Part shown: positions 40,292 through 50,404 of the stretch, one piece after another
How the letters are laid out: each line of letters opens with the position of its first letter
How positions within the stretch are numbered: the first letter of the stretch is position 1
NCBI GenBank assembly: GCA_947577065.1
Contig: CANPTT010000001.1
Location: forward strand, 62,001-126,000
Origin: an uncultured Pseudoflavonifractor sp.
GTDB taxonomy: Bacteria; Bacillota; Clostridia; Oscillospirales; Oscillospiraceae
Reading direction: 5' to 3'
Length of the DNA: 64,000 bases
Program-made: the position numbers and the translations under genes
The notes under the pieces: generated by a model
What the model saw: the letters and a program-made list of their open reading frames with translations, nothing else
The model's database searches: none
Told to the model about the DNA's origin: nothing

Positions 40292-40600
40292 ATGGCCGAG
40301 CTTTTCCTTCCCGTTTTGTCCCACTTTCAGAACAAAAACCCCTGGTCGGCCAGCGCGGGCCGTCTGCGCTACCGCATCCTTCCCACGGTGGCCGAGCAGG
40401 AGGCGGACAGCTTCCTCACCGCCGAGGTGTGGGAGGGGCCCTGGGCCTATGAGTTCTCCACGGTGGAGGAGACCAAAACCTTCCCTCTCTCCGAGGAGGG
40501 ACTGACGGCCCTCCCTCCCTGGCTCGTCGAGTGGGCCGACAAGGTCAACGCCCGGCCCAAGCGGTCCATGGCGGAGGACGACGGGCGGCGGAAGGAATAA
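40292..40600 (+). CDS. Small conserved-looking protein of unknown function
   Basis: A 102-residue acidic protein (MAELFLPVLSHFQNKNPWS, then FLTAEVWEGPWAYEFSTVEE) with a charged C-terminus. AAAGGAG precedes the ATG at 40292, and a TATACT box lies at 40257-40262. There are no membrane segments, cysteines or known motifs. It is followed by a strong terminator, so it is a single-gene unit. I do not recognise the family. Confidence 0.7.
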   Translation: MAELFLPVLSHFQNKNPWSASAGRLRYRILPTVAEQEADSFLTAEVWEGPWAYEFSTVEETKTFPLSEEGLTALPPWLVEWADKVNARPKRSMAEDDGRRKE

Positions 40601-40613
40601 AGTCAGAAGCAAT

Positions 40614-40654
40614 ACGGCGCCGCCCCCTCCCTGTCCGGGATGGGGCGGCGCCGT
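40614..40654. terminator. Bidirectional terminator between small gene and PTS gene
   Basis: ACGGCGCCGCCCC pairs with GGGGCGGCGCCGT across a 15-base loop and separates convergent genes. Confidence 0.75.
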
Positions 40655-40681
40655 TTCGTTTCCGGACTATGTATCCTGCTT

Positions 40682-42067
40682 TTACCGGACATCCTCCGGC
40701 TTGATCCAGATCATGGCGACTGCAAAGGCTACCACAAAGCCAATAGCCGCTGTGATGATCGCGTTGATCAGATTCATGGGATTATTCAGATCAATAAACA
40801 CGGGCAGGGTCGGAATTCCCGGAGCTCCCTTGGCAAAACGGACCACATGGGTCACACCGGCATAGAAGCCGCCCACGCCGCCGCCAATCACCGTGGCGAT
40901 CAAGGACTTTTTATTTTTGGAGATAAAACCATAGAGAGCGGGCTCCGTGATGCCGCACAGAGCGGTGACTCCGGCGGAGAAGGCCAGAGGCTTTACCTTC
41001 TCATCCTTAGATTTGATGGAGAGGACAATAGTAGCTGCACCCTGGGCGATGTTGCTGGCCAGATTGCCAACGCCCAGAATGGCGCTGCTGCCCATCTGGG
41101 CGATCTGCATGGTCTCCAGAGTTCCCACAGCCCGGTGCATACCCACGAACACCAAAAAGGGCGTGGTGGCGCCGATCACAGTGGGCACCAACCAGGGGGC
41201 GACCTGCTCCAGCGCGCCCACGGCGTTCATCAGTGCATCGCCCAGCACGGCGCCAACGGGGCCCAGGGCCAGAAGACCCACCGGGAAGGTGATGAGCAGG
41301 GTCAGCATGGGCTCCATAATGGCCTTGACCACCTTGGGCGAGACCTTTCTGGCAAACCTCTCCACATAGCTCATAAACCACACGGTCAGAATGGCGGGGA
41401 ACACGGTGGAAGAGTAGTTATACAGGGTCACAGGAATACCGAAGAACTTTACCGCCTCACCGGCAGCTACCAGGCCGGTATAGGTGGGATGAACAAACAT
41501 GGCGCAGATGGCAGCCGCAATGAATTTGTTGCAGTTGAAGTAAGTAGCGGCGGTCACACCCAGAACGATGGGCAGAAAGTTGAAGATCGTATCAGACACA
41601 TAATTGATGATGATATACTCCTGGGCACTCTTGGTCACCAGATTCAGGGCCACCAACACAGCCAGGACGGCCTTGAGCAGACCGGCGGCGGTAAAGGCGG
41701 GAACCAAAGGCGTAAACATGCTGCTGCAAGCGTCAAAGAACTTGCCCACCATGGCCTTGGGCGTCCATCTGCCTCCCTTATCCTGGGCGGTATACTCGTC
41801 GTCGGGTACAGCCCCTTCCGCCTTCCCGGCGTCCACCATTTTACTGACTACGCCGTAAAGCTCAGGGGCATCGCTTCCCACGATGATCTGGGTTTGGGTG
41901 CCCACCTGCATAACCTTCATCACACCGGTAATGTCCAGCAGAGCGGCCTCGTCCATTTTACTCTGGTCCGCCAGGGTCAGGCGCAGACGGGTGGCGCAGT
42001 GGGAAACCGACTTGATATTCTGAGGTCCTCCCACATGTCTGATACACAATTCAGCCATTTCTTTCAT
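40682..42067 (-). CDS. PTS EIIBC permease, beta-glucoside/sucrose/trehalose family
   Basis: A 461-residue fused permease. The IIB domain at the N-terminus has the phosphocysteine motif SHCATRLRL near residue 24. The IIC domain follows with TPLVPAFTAAGLLKA, VFPAILTVWFMSYVE, LVFVGMHRAVGTLE and the substrate-site segment GITEPALYGF. It lacks a IIA domain, so it must borrow a glucose-type EIIA encoded elsewhere. It is the last gene of the licT operon; the sugar could be a glucoside or another hexose derivative. There is no glycosidase next to it. Confidence 0.92.
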   Translation of the reverse strand: MKEMAELCIRHVGGPQNIKSVSHCATRLRLTLADQSKMDEAALLDITGVMKVMQVGTQTQIIVGSDAPELYGVVSKMVDAGKAEGAVPDDEYTAQDKGGRWTPKAMVGKFFDACSSMFTPLVPAFTAAGLLKAVLAVLVALNLVTKSAQEYIIINYVSDTIFNFLPIVLGVTAATYFNCNKFIAAAICAMFVHPTYTGLVAAGEAVKFFGIPVTLYNYSSTVFPAILTVWFMSYVERFARKVSPKVVKAIMEPMLTLLITFPVGLLALGPVGAVLGDALMNAVGALEQVAPWLVPTVIGATTPFLVFVGMHRAVGTLETMQIAQMGSSAILGVGNLASNIAQGAATIVLSIKSKDEKVKPLAFSAGVTALCGITEPALYGFISKNKKSLIATVIGGGVGGFYAGVTHVVRFAKGAPGIPTLPVFIDLNNPMNLINAIITAAIGFVVAFAVAMIWIKPEDVR

Positions 42068-42163
42068 AGATATATCTCCTCTCAGACAGGGATCAATATT
42101 TGATTTTGGTTTTGCTGTTTATCTCAAAGAACGAGCTCCGGATCCCGTCCTTATCGATCTCTT

Positions 42164-43051
42164 TCAACGGTCTAAGTACACCTTGTACTCATAGTCTGGA
42201 GCCACGCAGGCGTCGAACCAGGCATTGATCCGGTCAACTTGTTCAAAGGGCATCAGGCTCTGGGGACGGTCCCCCACCCGGTAAAGACACGGGAAAAGCA
42301 TCTCCACCACGGAGAAGGGCTTGCCCGCCATCTGGTTGTGAAGGGCCTTCTCCACAAAGCGGGCCAGTTCCCTCACCTCACCAGGGGTCCGTACCCCCGC
42401 CCGGGCCAGAAAGGAGGCGCTGCTCGTCCGGGCCAACTCCTCCAGGTTATGGCACCCACCGGCAGTGATCCCTTCCAGAATCTCTGTGGTCTCAAACCAG
42501 TTAAGTGTGTTGACGATGGTCACAGTCTCATCCCGCAGGGCGGCGTAGCGCTCCACAAACTGCGCGGTGGACCTTGCCTTGCTGCTGGCACAGATCAGGA
42601 TCACCAGCTTTTCCGGATGTTCCACCTTGTAGGCAAGACCGTCGGCGTAAAAGCTGTCGTCGTTATAGCTGTGGGTCTCCACATCCAGATTGATATTGGA
42701 GGCCTCCTTCTCAAAAATCACCATATCCTTCTCAATGCCCAGGTGAACGGCCGCATCGGCCAGCACCTTTGTCAGGGTGCCCAGATAGCAGCCACCATGG
42801 GGCGGGATCCCCTCCTTCCGGATCAGGGCATAGCCCGATCCCTCCTCCTTGCCGGATCGAATGGCGCCGGCGGTACACATCAACTCGCACTGTCCGCACT
42901 CCACGCAGGAGGAAGGGTCGGACAGGACGGCGTAGCGTACTCCCCGCCGGTTCACATCCTCCGCTCCGGTCAGAGACAGAAGTCCCCCGGGACAGGCAGC
43001 CAGACAGTTTCCACAACCGGTACATTGGTCTTTTTCAATGTGTGCGATCAT
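42164..43051 (-). CDS. Ferredoxin-type protein with an oxidoreductase-like C-terminal domain
   Basis: 295 residues. The N-terminus carries two 4Fe-4S motifs, CTGCGNCLAACPG and CVECGQCELMCTAG. The rest (GGCYLGTLTKVLADAAVHLG to the C-terminus, with FVEKALHNQMAGKPFSVVEM and LFPC) resembles the beta subunit of 2-oxoacid:ferredoxin oxidoreductases but lacks the thiamine diphosphate GDGD motif, so it may not be catalytic. AAAGGAGAG precedes the ATG at 43051. It lies between the antiterminator and the PTS permease, an unusual place. No function is assigned. Confidence 0.7.
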   Translation of the reverse strand: MIAHIEKDQCTGCGNCLAACPGGLLSLTGAEDVNRRGVRYAVLSDPSSCVECGQCELMCTAGAIRSGKEEGSGYALIRKEGIPPHGGCYLGTLTKVLADAAVHLGIEKDMVIFEKEASNINLDVETHSYNDDSFYADGLAYKVEHPEKLVILICASSKARSTAQFVERYAALRDETVTIVNTLNWFETTEILEGITAGGCHNLEELARTSSASFLARAGVRTPGEVRELARFVEKALHNQMAGKPFSVVEMLFPCLYRVGDRPQSLMPFEQVDRINAWFDACVAPDYEYKVYLDR

Positions 43052-43074
43052 TTCAGGCTCTCCTTTCCGGCGGG

Positions 43075-43902
43075 TCACTTTTTCAAAAGCTGGCACAAAT
43101 GCAGCTTGAGATAATCCTTTTCATACTCGGTGACTCTGCTGCCGTATTTCTCCTCTATCATCTGCGCAATGTCGGTCAGGCAGTCCTGCACCGCGGCGGT
43201 CAGCTCCTCATCCACCGAGAAGGCGATGGGCTCGTCGTCCCGAATCTGGTCGTGATTCAGATACCGGACTGAAAAATATTTGAGATGGGTGATGAACCGG
43301 GAATAGTGCATCCCCTCTAAGATAAACCGCTCGGCATATTTCTCTTTCACAAGCTCGGAAAGGCTTTTGACGATCTTCATCACCCTGTTGATCCGGGGAA
43401 TGTCCTGGTTGATCCGGGCCTGGACGATATGGGTCCCGATGAAACCACACTCATCCTCGGGAAGCTCAATATTCAGGGTCACATTGATATACTCCAGGGC
43501 CCACTCGGCCACCTTGTACTCCTCCGGGTAGAGAAGGCGCATTTCCTCCAGCATACCGAAGCCCAGATGCAGTCCGTCCCGATAGCGCACCATTGCGCTG
43601 TTGATATGGTCAAACAGGGTAAGGTAAATGCTTTTGTCCAGCTCACCCTTCAGCTTCTTGTTGGCGTAGCGGACGATCACGTTGGTCATCTCAAAGTATT
43701 CCTCCGGAACATTTTCAAAAAGCTCCAGAAGGTCCCTGGAAACTGCGGAGTTCCGGGTAAACTGCTTATCCGCCACGGAGGGATCGATCTCCTCCCCAGG
43801 CTTTCTCTGGAAGGATATCCCCTTTCCAATGAGGATCGTTTCCTCCCGCTTTTCATCTACAGCGATCAGGGCGCTGTTATTTAGGATACCGGTGATCCAC
43901 AT
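43075..43902 (-). CDS. licT: BglG/LicT-family transcription antiterminator
   Basis: A 275-residue RNA-binding antiterminator. The N-terminal CAT domain (MWITGILNNSALIAVDEKR, ILIGKGISFQRKPGEEID) binds the RAT RNA hairpin, and two PRD domains follow (FDHINSAMVRYRDGL in PRD1, ILEGMHYSRFITHLKYF in PRD2) whose histidines are phosphorylated by HPr and the EII. ATG 43902 was preferred (GGGGGG lies 8 bases before it); 43908 is possible. It controls its own operon through the RAT/terminator just upstream. Confidence 0.92.
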   Translation of the reverse strand: MWITGILNNSALIAVDEKREETILIGKGISFQRKPGEEIDPSVADKQFTRNSAVSRDLLELFENVPEEYFEMTNVIVRYANKKLKGELDKSIYLTLFDHINSAMVRYRDGLHLGFGMLEEMRLLYPEEYKVAEWALEYINVTLNIELPEDECGFIGTHIVQARINQDIPRINRVMKIVKSLSELVKEKYAERFILEGMHYSRFITHLKYFSVRYLNHDQIRDDEPIAFSVDEELTAAVQDCLTDIAQMIEEKYGSRVTEYEKDYLKLHLCQLLKK

Positions 43903-43949
43903 GGCCATACCCCCCAAAAACATACGGATCGTCAGAAAATTCCGGGGAC

Positions 43950-43990
43950 AAAAAAACCTGGTTGTGTATAGTCCTACACAACCAGGTTTT
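43950..43990 (-). terminator. Conditional terminator upstream of licT
   Basis: On the minus strand AAAACCTGGTTGTGTA pairs with TACACAACCAGGTTTT and a seven-T run follows. Its 5' arm shares GCAAAACC with the antiterminator. Confidence 0.9.
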
Positions 43991-44026
43991 GCATTTACAT
44001 TAACACCCTGTTTTTACAGGTAACGC
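43985..44026 (-). promoter_or_regulatory. RAT ribonucleic antiterminator of the licT operon
   Basis: Minus strand from GCGTTACCTGT through AAAA and ACAGG to GCAAAACC. This has the layout of BglG/LicT RAT hairpins (a G-TTAC-CTG arm, a purine-rich loop, an ACAG arm and a final GCAAAACC) and overlaps the terminator's first arm, so the two structures exclude each other. LicT binding would favour read-through into licT and the PTS gene. Confidence 0.75.
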
Positions 44027-44051
44027 GCTTTCGCTATCGCCCCGTGAAGTC

Positions 44052-44081
44052 GCTATAACAGATTTCTCCCCTCCCCATCAA
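44052..44081 (-). promoter_or_regulatory. Possible promoter of the licT operon
   Basis: Minus strand TTGATG (44081-44076), 18 bases, TATAGC (44057-44052), placing the transcript start just upstream of the RAT element. Confidence 0.45.
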
Positions 44082-44230
44082 GTGTCATTTGTGACAAACT
44101 TTTCTCTTTGTTTTTGCCTAATATCAACAAAACCCGGTAGAATTTTCAAAAAACAGACTCCTCTGCACCTCTCCGGCCCACATTGGCCGTCCGCCATTTT
44201 CTTTTCCCTCATATCTTATCCATTCTGTCC

Positions 44231-44267
44231 TTGACCTTTGTCCCTTTTGGTTGTATAATTTATACAA
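44231..44267 (+). promoter_or_regulatory. Promoter of glgBCDA with an overlapping palindrome
   Basis: TTGACC at 44231-44236, 17 bases, perfect TATAAT at 44254-44259. The palindrome TTGTATA-ATT-TATACAA (44251-44267) covers the -10 box and could be an operator. The leader to glgB is about 105 bases. Confidence 0.8.
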
Positions 44268-44369
44268 ATTAGGCAAATGTTTTCTTTCTCTTTGTGTGTA
44301 TTTTATAATTTTCCAAAATCTGGAAGATCTCTTTTGTCCACTTTACCAAATCCACGGGAGGTCATACTT

Positions 44370-46334
44370 ATGCCTACAAAAGAGCAAAACCATACCGCCG
44401 CCCTGTTGGAGCGCTTTGTCCAGGGCTCCGCGACCCATTTGCAGGACTTCTTTGGCTGTCATCCCGCCGAGGGCGGCCGGATCTTCCGGGTTTGGGCCCC
44501 CCACGCCAAAGCTGTCCATATCATGGGCGACTTCAACGCTTGGGCCACTGACTCCTGTCCTATGAAAAGCATTGGCTCCGGGGTATGGGAGGGCTTTGTC
44601 CCCGGGCTCCAAACCTACGACACCTACAAGTATGCTGTCCACACCGCCGACGGGCGGGTCCTGGCCAAGGCCGATCCCTTTGCCTTCCACGCTGAGACCC
44701 GGCCGGGCAACGGCTCCAAGGTCTATGATCTGGAGGGCTACAGCTGGGGAGATGAGAAATGGCTGGAGTGGCGAAAAAGCAACCCCGTCTACTCCGCCCC
44801 CTGTAATATCTACGAAATGCACCTGGGCTCCTGGCGGCGGACCGGAGAGGATGAGTTTCTCTCCTACCGGGACATAGCAGAGTATCTGGTCCCCTACATC
44901 AAAGAGATGGGCTTCACCCATGTGGAGTTGATGCCCGTCACCGAGCACCCCCTGGACATGTCCTGGGGGTACCAGTGTACCGGTTACTTTGCCGCCACCA
45001 GCCGCTTCGGTACTCCTCAGGACTTCATGTACCTGGTGGACCAGCTTCACCAGGCTGGGATCGGGGTCATTTTGGACTGGGTCCCCTCCCATTTTCCCCG
45101 GGACGGCTTTGGTCTTTACCACTTTGACGGGGAGCCCTGTTACGAATATCAGGACTGGCGCAAGGGGGAGCACAAGGAATGGGGGACCATGGTCTTTGAT
45201 TATGGCCGGGGGGAAGTCCGCTCCTTCCTCATCTCCTCCGCCCTCTTTTGGCTGGAGCAGTATCACATTGACGGCCTGCGGGTAGACGCGGTGGCCTCCA
45301 TGCTGTACTTAGATTACAACCGCCAGGGAGGCGACTGGGTCCCCAACATCCACGGCGGCCATGAGAATCTGGAGGCCGTCAGTTTCCTCCAGCACCTGAA
45401 CTCCTCCGTATTCTCCGCCCACCCGGACGTGCTGATGATCGCAGAGGAATCCACCGCCTGGCCCTTGGTCACCGCTCCAGTGAGCGAGGGAGGATTGGGC
45501 TTTAACCTTAAATGGAACATGGGCTGGATGAACGACGTGTCCCACTACATCAAGCTGGATCCCTATTTCCGCCAATTCAATCACAAGGACCTGACCTTCT
45601 CCTTTATGTACGCCTTCTCGGAAAACTTTATCCTTCCCATGAGCCACGATGAGGTGGTGCATATGAAGGGCTCCCTGCTGAATAAGATCCCTGGGGAGTA
45701 TAAGGACAAGTTTGCGGGAGTCCGGGCCTTCTATACCTACATGCTCACCCATCCGGGCAAAAAGCTGATGATGATGGGCAGTGAGTTCGGCCAGTGGAAT
45801 GAGTGGCACTACGAACACTCCCTGGATTGGCACCTCATAGAGGAAAATCAGGAAAACCGGGATATGAAGGCTTTCTTCCAGGCTGCCAACAACCTCTATC
45901 TCCAGCGCGGTGAGCTGTGGGAGATCGACTTCAGTTGGGAAGGCTTCCAGTGGCTGGAGGCCGACGACGCCAACGCCAACACCGTGGCTTTCCTCCGCAA
46001 GGATCGGAAAGGGGATTTTCTGGTCGTAGTGTGCAACTTTTCCCCTGTTCATCACCAGGGTTATCGGGTCGGAGTTCCTGCGGCGGGCAAATACGCCCTG
46101 CTCCTCAACTCCGACGACAAGGAGTTTGGCGGCGCGGGGTTGGGAGACAAGGGCCAGCTCTCCACGGAAAAGGTGGCCTGTCACGGGCAGGAGCAGTCCA
46201 TCGTCATCGATCTGCCTCCCATGTCCGGTGTGATCTACCGTTGCGCCCGAAAGGCCCCGGCAAAGAAAGCCGCCCCCCCGAAAAAGGCGGTGGAAAAGAA
46301 GGCGGCCGTGTCCAAGAAGACCGCCAAAAAATAA
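44370..46334 (+). CDS. glgB: 1,4-alpha-glucan branching enzyme
   Basis: A 654-residue GH13 branching enzyme. The N-terminal CBM48 region ([21 protein letters not shown]) is followed by the barrel with [16 protein letters not shown] (nucleophile Asp), IAEEST (acid Glu) and [12 protein letters not shown] (transition-state Asp), then a C-terminal beta domain. It transfers glucan segments to alpha-1,6 branches. The last 28 residues hold 11 lysines, mostly in KK pairs spaced by Ala/Pro, which is not usual for GlgB. The ATG at 44370 follows GGGAGG. It is the first gene of the glycogen operon. Confidence 0.96.
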   Translation: MPTKEQNHTAALLERFVQGSATHLQDFFGCHPAEGGRIFRVWAPHAKAVHIMGDFNAWATDSCPMKSIGSGVWEGFVPGLQTYDTYKYAVHTADGRVLAKADPFAFHAETRPGNGSKVYDLEGYSWGDEKWLEWRKSNPVYSAPCNIYEMHLGSWRRTGEDEFLSYRDIAEYLVPYIKEMGFTHVELMPVTEHPLDMSWGYQCTGYFAATSRFGTPQDFMYLVDQLHQAGIGVILDWVPSHFPRDGFGLYHFDGEPCYEYQDWRKGEHKEWGTMVFDYGRGEVRSFLISSALFWLEQYHIDGLRVDAVASMLYLDYNRQGGDWVPNIHGGHENLEAVSFLQHLNSSVFSAHPDVLMIAEESTAWPLVTAPVSEGGLGFNLKWNMGWMNDVSHYIKLDPYFRQFNHKDLTFSFMYAFSENFILPMSHDEVVHMKGSLLNKIPGEYKDKFAGVRAFYTYMLTHPGKKLMMMGSEFGQWNEWHYEHSLDWHLIEENQENRDMKAFFQAANNLYLQRGELWEIDFSWEGFQWLEADDANANTVAFLRKDRKGDFLVVVCNFSPVHHQGYRVGVPAAGKYALLLNSDDKEFGGAGLGDKGQLSTEKVACHGQEQSIVIDLPPMSGVIYRCARKAPAKKAAPPKKAVEKKAAVSKKTAKK

Positions 46335-46510
46335 AAGTCCGATATTTACCGTGGAGGCCGGAACCGGTCGCTTTTGACCACGGCGAGTCAAATCGTTCTT
46401 TTTGCTTTTACGCTTTCGCTCTCCTTTGGGCAATCCAGGCCCCAATCCGGCCTGCTTGTTATATTCCCCGCACCCTCCACAAGGGTCCCTATCAAAGACG
46501 AGGTGATTTG

Positions 46511-47722
46511 ATGAAAAAGGAATGTGTAGCCATGCTCCTGGCCGGCGGCCAGGGCAGTCGGCTCAAGGCTCTGACAAGTTCGGTGGCCAAGCCGGCAGTC
46601 CCCTTTGGGGGGAAATACCGCATTATTGATTTTCCCCTCTCCAACTGCGTCAACTCCGGTATCGATACCGTGGGCGTGCTGACCCAGTATAAGCCTTTGG
46701 AGCTCAACTCCTACATAGGCTCGGGCCAGCCTTGGGACCTGGACGTGATGGACGGGGGCGTCCACATCCTCCCCCCTTATGTCAGAGAGGATGAGAAGGG
46801 CACCTGGTACAAGGGCACAGCCAACGCCATCTATCAGAATCTGAGTTTTATCGAGCAGTATGACCCCGAGTATGTTCTGATCCTCTCAGGCGACCACATC
46901 TATAAGATGGACTACTCCAAGATGCTGGACCGCCACAAGGAGATGAATGCCGCCTGCACCATCTCGGTGATGGAGGTCCCCATGGAGGAGGCTCCCCGGT
47001 TTGGCATCATGAACGTGGACACGGACGACAACATCTATGAGTTTGAGGAGAAGCCCAAAAAGCCCAAGAGCAATCTTGCGTCCATGGGCATTTACATCTT
47101 CACCTGGAGCAAGCTGCGGGAATATCTGATCGCCGACGAAAAGGACGAGAAGAGCGCCAACGACTTTGGCAAGAACATCATCCCCGCCATGCTGAACGCC
47201 GGAGAGATCATGACCGCCTACCGTTTTAAGGGTTACTGGAAGGACGTGGGCACCATCGACTCTCTCTGGGACGCCAACATGGATCTGCTGGACCCCGCCG
47301 AATCGGGCTTTGATCTCTACGATCCCGACTGGACCATCTACGCCCGCAGCGCCATCCGTCCCCCCCAGTATTCCGGGGAAAAGGCCGCCATCAAGCACTC
47401 CATCACCACCAGCGGCGATGAGATCTATGGCAAGGTGGAAAATTCGGTGTTGTTCCACTCGGTCACGGTGGAGGAAGGCGCCACTGTCCGTTACTCCATC
47501 CTCATGCCCGGCGCAGTCGTAAAGAAGGGCGCGGTAGTGGAGTACGCCATTGTAGCGGAACGGGCCACCATCGGAGAGAAGGCCCACGTAGGCGGCAAGA
47601 AGACCAAAAGCGAGGACTGGGGCATCGCCGTAGTTGCCCAGGACCTGACTGTGGGCGACGGCGCCACCGTATCCCCCGCCGCCATGGTCACCAAGAATGT
47701 GAAGAAGGGGGCGAAAGCATGA
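46511..47722 (+). CDS. glgC: Glucose-1-phosphate adenylyltransferase, catalytic subunit
   Basis: A 403-residue ADP-glucose pyrophosphorylase. [14 protein letters not shown] is the nucleotide-binding start, [18 protein letters not shown] and [11 protein letters not shown] are the substrate and metal motifs, and the C-terminus is a left-handed beta helix. It makes ADP-glucose for GlgA. A long upstream frame is spurious; the ATG at 46511 has CGAGGTG before it. 176 bases of non-coding sequence separate it from glgB, and its stop overlaps glgD (ATGA). Confidence 0.97.
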   Translation: MKKECVAMLLAGGQGSRLKALTSSVAKPAVPFGGKYRIIDFPLSNCVNSGIDTVGVLTQYKPLELNSYIGSGQPWDLDVMDGGVHILPPYVREDEKGTWYKGTANAIYQNLSFIEQYDPEYVLILSGDHIYKMDYSKMLDRHKEMNAACTISVMEVPMEEAPRFGIMNVDTDDNIYEFEEKPKKPKSNLASMGIYIFTWSKLREYLIADEKDEKSANDFGKNIIPAMLNAGEIMTAYRFKGYWKDVGTIDSLWDANMDLLDPAESGFDLYDPDWTIYARSAIRPPQYSGEKAAIKHSITTSGDEIYGKVENSVLFHSVTVEEGATVRYSILMPGAVVKKGAVVEYAIVAERATIGEKAHVGGKKTKSEDWGIAVVAQDLTVGDGATVSPAAMVTKNVKKGAKA

Positions 47723-48837
47723 ACGACCTTCACGGAATCATTTTTGCCTATAAGCAGAGCCCCGAGCTTCGGGAGCTGGTCCAGCAGCGCAACTCCTGCT
47801 CCGTCCCCTTTGGCGGACGGTATCGGGTGATCGACTTTGCCCTTTCCAACCTGGTCAATGCCGGGGTCACCGATGTGGGCATCATCGTCCACACCTCTTA
47901 CCAGTCCCTTCTGGACCATGTGGGCTCTGGCAAGGACTGGGACTTGAGCCGTAAGCACGGCGGTCTTCGTATCCTGCCCCCCTTTGGCTTTGCAGGCAAG
48001 CACCCCAACAGCCAATATCGCGGCCGGATGGATGCGCTGGCCGGCATATACTCCTACCTTCAGGGCATTCGTCAGGACTACGTTTTGCTTACCACCGGCG
48101 ATCTGGCCGCCAATCTGCCCATTGACGATGCCTTTGAGCAACACTTGAAGAGCGGCGCGGATATCACCGCCATCTGTGTTCCCAATACCGGCGCCGACCC
48201 CCGTTTGACCACATACATGACGGTGGATGAGGGCAATCACGTCACCGATATCTTCGTCCACCCCTCCACAGCCAAGGGCAAAGCATCTCTGGAGACCTAC
48301 ATCCTGTCCAAATCTCTCCTGATGGCTCTGGTGGACAAGTGCGCCGCCCATGACGTATACTCCTTCAGCCAGGGCGTCCTGCTCCCCGGACTTGGCGACG
48401 GGCTGGATATCCGGGTCTTTGACTTCAACGGCTGGGCCACCCGGGTACTGAAGGTAGGCGGCTATTTCCACTGCAGTATGGAGCTGCTCGATCCCAAGGT
48501 CCGCGCGGACCTGTTCCGTATGGACCGTCCCATCAAGACCAAGGATCAGTCCAACCCCTCCACCTACTATGCCCCCGACGCTAAGATCGTCAACTCCCTG
48601 GTCTCCGACGGCTGCCGCGTGGAGGGTACCGTCATCAACTCCATCCTGGCCCGCGGCGTCCATGTGGAAAAGGGCGCGGTGGTGGAAAACTGCATCCTGC
48701 TCCAGCGTTCCACGGTGCAGGAGGGCGCCGCTCTCCGCTATGCCATCGCGGATAAGAACGTCCGGGTCTGCCCCGGTCGTACCCTTATGGGCCATGGTAC
48801 CTACCCCCTGGTCATCGCCAAGGACGAGATCGTCTGA
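47719..48837 (+). CDS. glgD: Glucose-1-phosphate adenylyltransferase regulatory subunit
   Basis: A 372-residue GlgC paralog. [19 protein letters not shown] keeps the fold, but the N-terminal GG-x-GSRL nucleotide loop is absent ([17 protein letters not shown]), which marks it as the non-catalytic GlgD partner of Firmicutes. GlgC and GlgD form a heterotetramer with higher activity. Four-base overlap with glgC. Confidence 0.95.
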   Translation: MNDLHGIIFAYKQSPELRELVQQRNSCSVPFGGRYRVIDFALSNLVNAGVTDVGIIVHTSYQSLLDHVGSGKDWDLSRKHGGLRILPPFGFAGKHPNSQYRGRMDALAGIYSYLQGIRQDYVLLTTGDLAANLPIDDAFEQHLKSGADITAICVPNTGADPRLTTYMTVDEGNHVTDIFVHPSTAKGKASLETYILSKSLLMALVDKCAAHDVYSFSQGVLLPGLGDGLDIRVFDFNGWATRVLKVGGYFHCSMELLDPKVRADLFRMDRPIKTKDQSNPSTYYAPDAKIVNSLVSDGCRVEGTVINSILARGVHVEKGAVVENCILLQRSTVQEGAALRYAIADKNVRVCPGRTLMGHGTYPLVIAKDEIV

Positions 48838-48880
48838 GAACCACGTGGCTTGATAGTCCCCTTTTTGAAAGGAGCCCTTT

Positions 48881-50317
48881 ATGAATATCCTCTTTGCCTC
48901 TTCCGAAGTTGCCCCCTTTATCAAGACCGGCGGTCTCGCCGACGTGGCCGGATCTCTGCCCCAGGCTCTGGTCCGGATGGGCCATGATGTACGGGTCATC
49001 CTTCCTCTCTATGAGCGAGTGGGCCAGGAGTGGCGGGACCAGATGACCTACCTCCAGAATTATAACGTCCATCTCGCTTGGCGTACCCCCTACTGCGGCC
49101 TGTTTGAGCTTCAAAAGGACGGGGTCACCTATTATTTCATAGACAATGAGTATTACTTCAAGCGTTGGGACGTGTACGGTCACTTTGATGATGCTGAACG
49201 GTATGCCTTTTTCTCCCGCGCCGTCATTGAAACGCCTGGTCACGTAGGCTTTTGGCCTGACGTGATCCACTGCAACGACTGGCAGACCGCCCTGGTGCCC
49301 ATCTATCTTCTGGAGGAGCGCACCCGGGTCCCCGAGCTCCAGAATGCCAAAAGTGTGTTCACCATCCACAACATCGAATATCAGGGCCGCTATGGCCGGG
49401 ATCTGCTGGTGGACCTATTCGGCTTGTCCAACGGCTATTTCAACGAGGGGATGCTGGCCTACTTCGGCGACATCAATCTGATGAAGGGTGCCATCTGTGC
49501 CTCCGACTATGTGACCACCGTCTCCCCCACCTATGCCGAAGAGCTGCGCTATGACTTTTACGCCCATGGCCTTGCCGGGGTGGTCGCCAACAACGCGCAC
49601 AAGATCCGCGGTATTTTGAACGGTATCGATGTAGAGCGCTATGACCCCTGGCACGACAAGCGTCTTCCCAAGGCATACAACGCCAAGCAGCTCAAGGGCA
49701 AAAAGGACTGCAAGGCCGCCCTTCAGGAGATGGCGGGGCTGGAGCGCAATCCCGACGCTCCCGTTATCGGCTGCGTCTCCCGCCTGGTAAGTCACAAGGG
49801 CTTTGACTTGGTGGTGGACGCCATTCACGATATTATGGGTACGGGCGCTCAGGTGGTGGTCCTAGGTACCGGCGAGTGGCGGTATGAGGAGGCTTTCCGC
49901 AACGCCGCCTGGCAGTATCCCGGCCGCTTCTCCGCCCAGATCATGTATTCCGACGCCTTTTCCAACGCCATCTATTCCGGCGCCGACCTGTTCCTTATGC
50001 CCTCGGTGGCAGAGCCCTGCGGCCTAAGCCAGATGATCGCCATGCGTTACGGCACTCTGCCCGTGGTACGGGAGACCGGCGGCCTTCGGGACAGCGTCCA
50101 GCCCTGGAACGAGTTTACCGGGGAGGGCACCGGCTTCTCCTTCGCCAACATCGAGAAGGGGGATATGATGTGGGTCCTGAGCCAGGCTGTGGAGCTCTAC
50201 AAAAACGATCCCAAAGCCTGGAAGAAGCTTCAGCAGAACGCCATGACGGCGGACTTCTCCTGGGATCACTCCGCGGGACAGTATGCGGAGGTCTACGGCT
50301 GGGTCACGGGGAAGTAA
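48881..50317 (+). CDS. glgA: Glycogen synthase (ADP-glucose, GT5)
   Basis: A 478-residue GT5 glycosyltransferase. NILFASSEVAPFIKTGGLADV contains the KTGGL ADP-glucose motif, NDWQTALVP and FTIHNIEYQG follow, and SVAEPCGLSQMIAMRYGTLPVV near residue 375 is the second nucleotide motif. It lengthens glycogen chains. GAAAGGAG precedes the ATG. It is the last gene of the glgBCDA operon. Confidence 0.97.
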   Translation: MNILFASSEVAPFIKTGGLADVAGSLPQALVRMGHDVRVILPLYERVGQEWRDQMTYLQNYNVHLAWRTPYCGLFELQKDGVTYYFIDNEYYFKRWDVYGHFDDAERYAFFSRAVIETPGHVGFWPDVIHCNDWQTALVPIYLLEERTRVPELQNAKSVFTIHNIEYQGRYGRDLLVDLFGLSNGYFNEGMLAYFGDINLMKGAICASDYVTTVSPTYAEELRYDFYAHGLAGVVANNAHKIRGILNGIDVERYDPWHDKRLPKAYNAKQLKGKKDCKAALQEMAGLERNPDAPVIGCVSRLVSHKGFDLVVDAIHDIMGTGAQVVVLGTGEWRYEEAFRNAAWQYPGRFSAQIMYSDAFSNAIYSGADLFLMPSVAEPCGLSQMIAMRYGTLPVVRETGGLRDSVQPWNEFTGEGTGFSFANIEKGDMMWVLSQAVELYKNDPKAWKKLQQNAMTADFSWDHSAGQYAEVYGWVTGK

Positions 50318-50340
50318 CCCGTTTTTCCTTTGCAGCACAT

Positions 50341-50380
50341 AAAAAACAGATGGCCGCCTGAGGGCGACCATCTGTTTTTT
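50341..50380. terminator. Bidirectional terminator after glgA
   Basis: AAAAAACAGATGGCCGCC pairs with GGGCGACCATCTGTTTTTT (one mismatch) with a short loop; it separates convergent genes. Confidence 0.88.
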
Positions 50381-50404
50381 ATTTTTACTGTCGCTGCCTT
50401 TGCT

